Shown: positions 5,433 through 6,349 of the stretch, in pieces
Position numbering within the stretch: position 1 is the first letter of the stretch
How the letters are laid out: the number at the start of each line of letters is the position of its first letter
DNA from: Chloroflexota bacterium
GTDB taxonomy: Bacteria > Chloroflexota > Dehalococcoidia > Lucifugimonadales > JADFKI01
Direction: 5' to 3'
NCBI GenBank assembly: GCA_024648655.1
Contig: JAGGDZ010000269.1
Coordinates: 1-6,349 of the forward strand
Length of the DNA stretch: 6,349 nt
Program-made: the position numbers and the translations under genes
Notes under the pieces: model-generated
The model's input: the letters and a program-made list of their open reading frames with translations, nothing else
What the model was told of the DNA's origin: nothing
Databases searched by the model: none

Positions 5433-6349
5433 ATGAAAATTACAAACATCGAGACTTTCATAGTGGACGCGGGTTGGAGACCTTGGATGTTCGTCAAGGT
5501 CGAAACCGACGAGGGCATCACCGGCTGGGGAGAGTGCAGCGACGGCCGCTCACCGCACGGCATCGAAGGTACCATACGCGACATGAAGCCCCTGCTCATC
5601 GGCAAGGACCCGCGCGCCTTCGAGATGCGCTTTCAGGACATGTACCGCATCACCCGCCAGAGTCCCGGCGGCATCGCGGCAAAGGCGATCGCAGGGTTGG
5701 ATTGCGCCTTCATCGACATCAAGGCAAAGGCGCTTGGCATATCGGTCACCGAGCTGTTCGGAGGACCCACGCGCGAGAAGGTGCGCGTTTACTGGTCGCA
5801 CTGTGGCAGTTCCCGCGTGCGCCATCACGACATCCTCGGCGTCCCACCAATCGACTCGTGGCAGTCCATAACCGACCTCGGACACGAAGTCAGGGATCGC
5901 GGCTTCACGGCGCTGAAGACAAACATCATCCTGCCGGGGCAAAACGCGACCTTCGGCGGCGGATTCAGCGGAGGCACAGGCTCGACCGATCAGATAGCGC
6001 CTAAATGGCTCATGCCGCACATCGAGAAGCTCATCGGCACATTCCGCGACGCCGTGGGCGACGACATAGACATCAACCTCGACCTCAACTTCCACTTCAA
6101 GACCGAGGGCGCGCTCCGCATCGCAAAGGTGCTGGAGCAGTTCGACATGCTCTGGCTCGAAATCGATATGTATGAGCCGACGAGCCTGCGCCAGATCAAG
6201 GACTCTACGACAACCCGCATCTGCACCGGCGAGAACCTTTTCTACATGCGCGACTTCATCCCGTACTTCGAGAACCACTCCGCGGATATGTTCATGATAG
6301 ACGTGCCCTGGAACGGTTTCAGCCAGTCCAAGAAGGTCGGCGACCTCGC
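5433..6349 (+). CDS. Enolase-superfamily protein, mandelate racemase/muconate lactonizing type (3' end cut by the window)
   Basis: The visible 305 residues belong to an enolase-superfamily enzyme, which abstracts the proton alpha to a carboxylate and stabilises the enolate with Mg2+. The N-terminal capping domain (about 1-118) contains GWGECSDG (31-38) and the diagnostic GLDCAFIDIKAKALG (88-102) ending in LFGG. The barrel then shows metal ligands D217 (NLDLNFH), E243 (WLEID) and E267 (TGENL), and D290 (MIDVPWNG). Spacings of 26 (D217-E243) and 23 (E267-D290) equal those in mandelate racemase (195-221 and 247-270). The second-strand motif is K162-T-N164 rather than the usual K-x-K. An extra loop of roughly 25 residues, rich in Gly (about 165-190), precedes the first metal ligand. 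The seventh/eighth-strand histidine lies beyond the window. The ATG follows GAGG (5419-5422) by ten bases. It may be a sugar-acid dehydratase or racemase, but the substrate is unknown. Confidence 0.93.
   Translation, partial: MKITNIETFIVDAGWRPWMFVKVETDEGITGWGECSDGRSPHGIEGTIRDMKPLLIGKDPRAFEMRFQDMYRITRQSPGGIAAKAIAGLDCAFIDIKAKALGISVTELFGGPTREKVRVYWSHCGSSRVRHHDILGVPPIDSWQSITDLGHEVRDRGFTALKTNIILPGQNATFGGGFSGGTGSTDQIAPKWLMPHIEKLIGTFRDAVGDDIDINLDLNFHFKTEGALRIAKVLEQFDMLWLEIDMYEPTSLRQIKDSTTTRICTGENLFYMRDFIPYFENHSADMFMIDVPWNGFSQSKKVGDL

Noticed and set aside
5330..5605. 91-codon minus-strand frame spanning the intergenic region into the enolase-superfamily gene
   Set aside because: It covers the candidate promoters and the start of a well-supported plus-strand gene and shows no family motif or ribosome site.
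5550..6278. 242-codon open frame on the minus strand opposite the enolase-superfamily gene
   Set aside because: The plus frame has the full set of superfamily metal-ligand motifs with correct spacing. The antisense frame is a Val/Glu-rich shadow without recognisable domain or ribosome site.

Overview
The window (roughly 55-60 % GC by eye, dense, short gaps) is a bacterial catabolic-looking locus. It holds five complete genes on the minus strand and one truncated gene diverging from them on the plus strand. The genes have Shine-Dalgarno sites and an overlapping divergent promoter region. No tRNA, rRNA, CRISPR array, transposase or phage gene is visible. The organism cannot be named from this stretch. 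Amidases beside an enolase-superfamily protein and VOC proteins would suit a heterotroph with expanded paralogue families, such as marine Chloroflexota of the SAR202 type, where enolase-superfamily expansion is documented. That assignment is only a suggestion.

Layout in minus-strand transcription order: a shared upstream region (5302-5432); a 125-residue VOC (glyoxalase/bleomycin-resistance fold) protein (5301-4924); a second, unrelated-looking VOC protein of about 126-131 residues (4911-4516); and three consecutive amidase-signature hydrolases A (4485-3058), B (2980-1544) and C (1496-60). Gaps are 12, 30, 77 and 47 bases, all on one strand, so a five-gene operon is the simplest reading. Bases 1-59 lie downstream of amidase C; I see no gene start and no hairpin-plus-U terminator there, so the transcript may continue outside the window. 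On the plus strand a mandelate racemase/muconate lactonizing-type enolase-superfamily gene starts at 5433 and runs off the end.

All three amidases keep the Ser-cisSer-Lys triad at identical positions (K84, S159, S183), the same first four residues (MPNI) and the same last two (VS). They are therefore tandem duplicates: B and C are about 79 % identical without a gap (100 differences in 478 residues, counted by hand), and A is more distant. Differences concentrate outside the catalytic core, which suggests related but different amide substrates. A speculative model is that the amidases hydrolyse a family of amides to carboxylates, and the enolase-superfamily enzyme, which acts on carboxylates by alpha-proton abstraction, handles a downstream acid. 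The VOC proteins have no assignable reaction. I did not find a clearly new molecular system. The most interesting points are the triplicated amidase set, the altered active-site lysine motif of the enolase-superfamily protein, and the near-symmetric -10 element between the divergent units.
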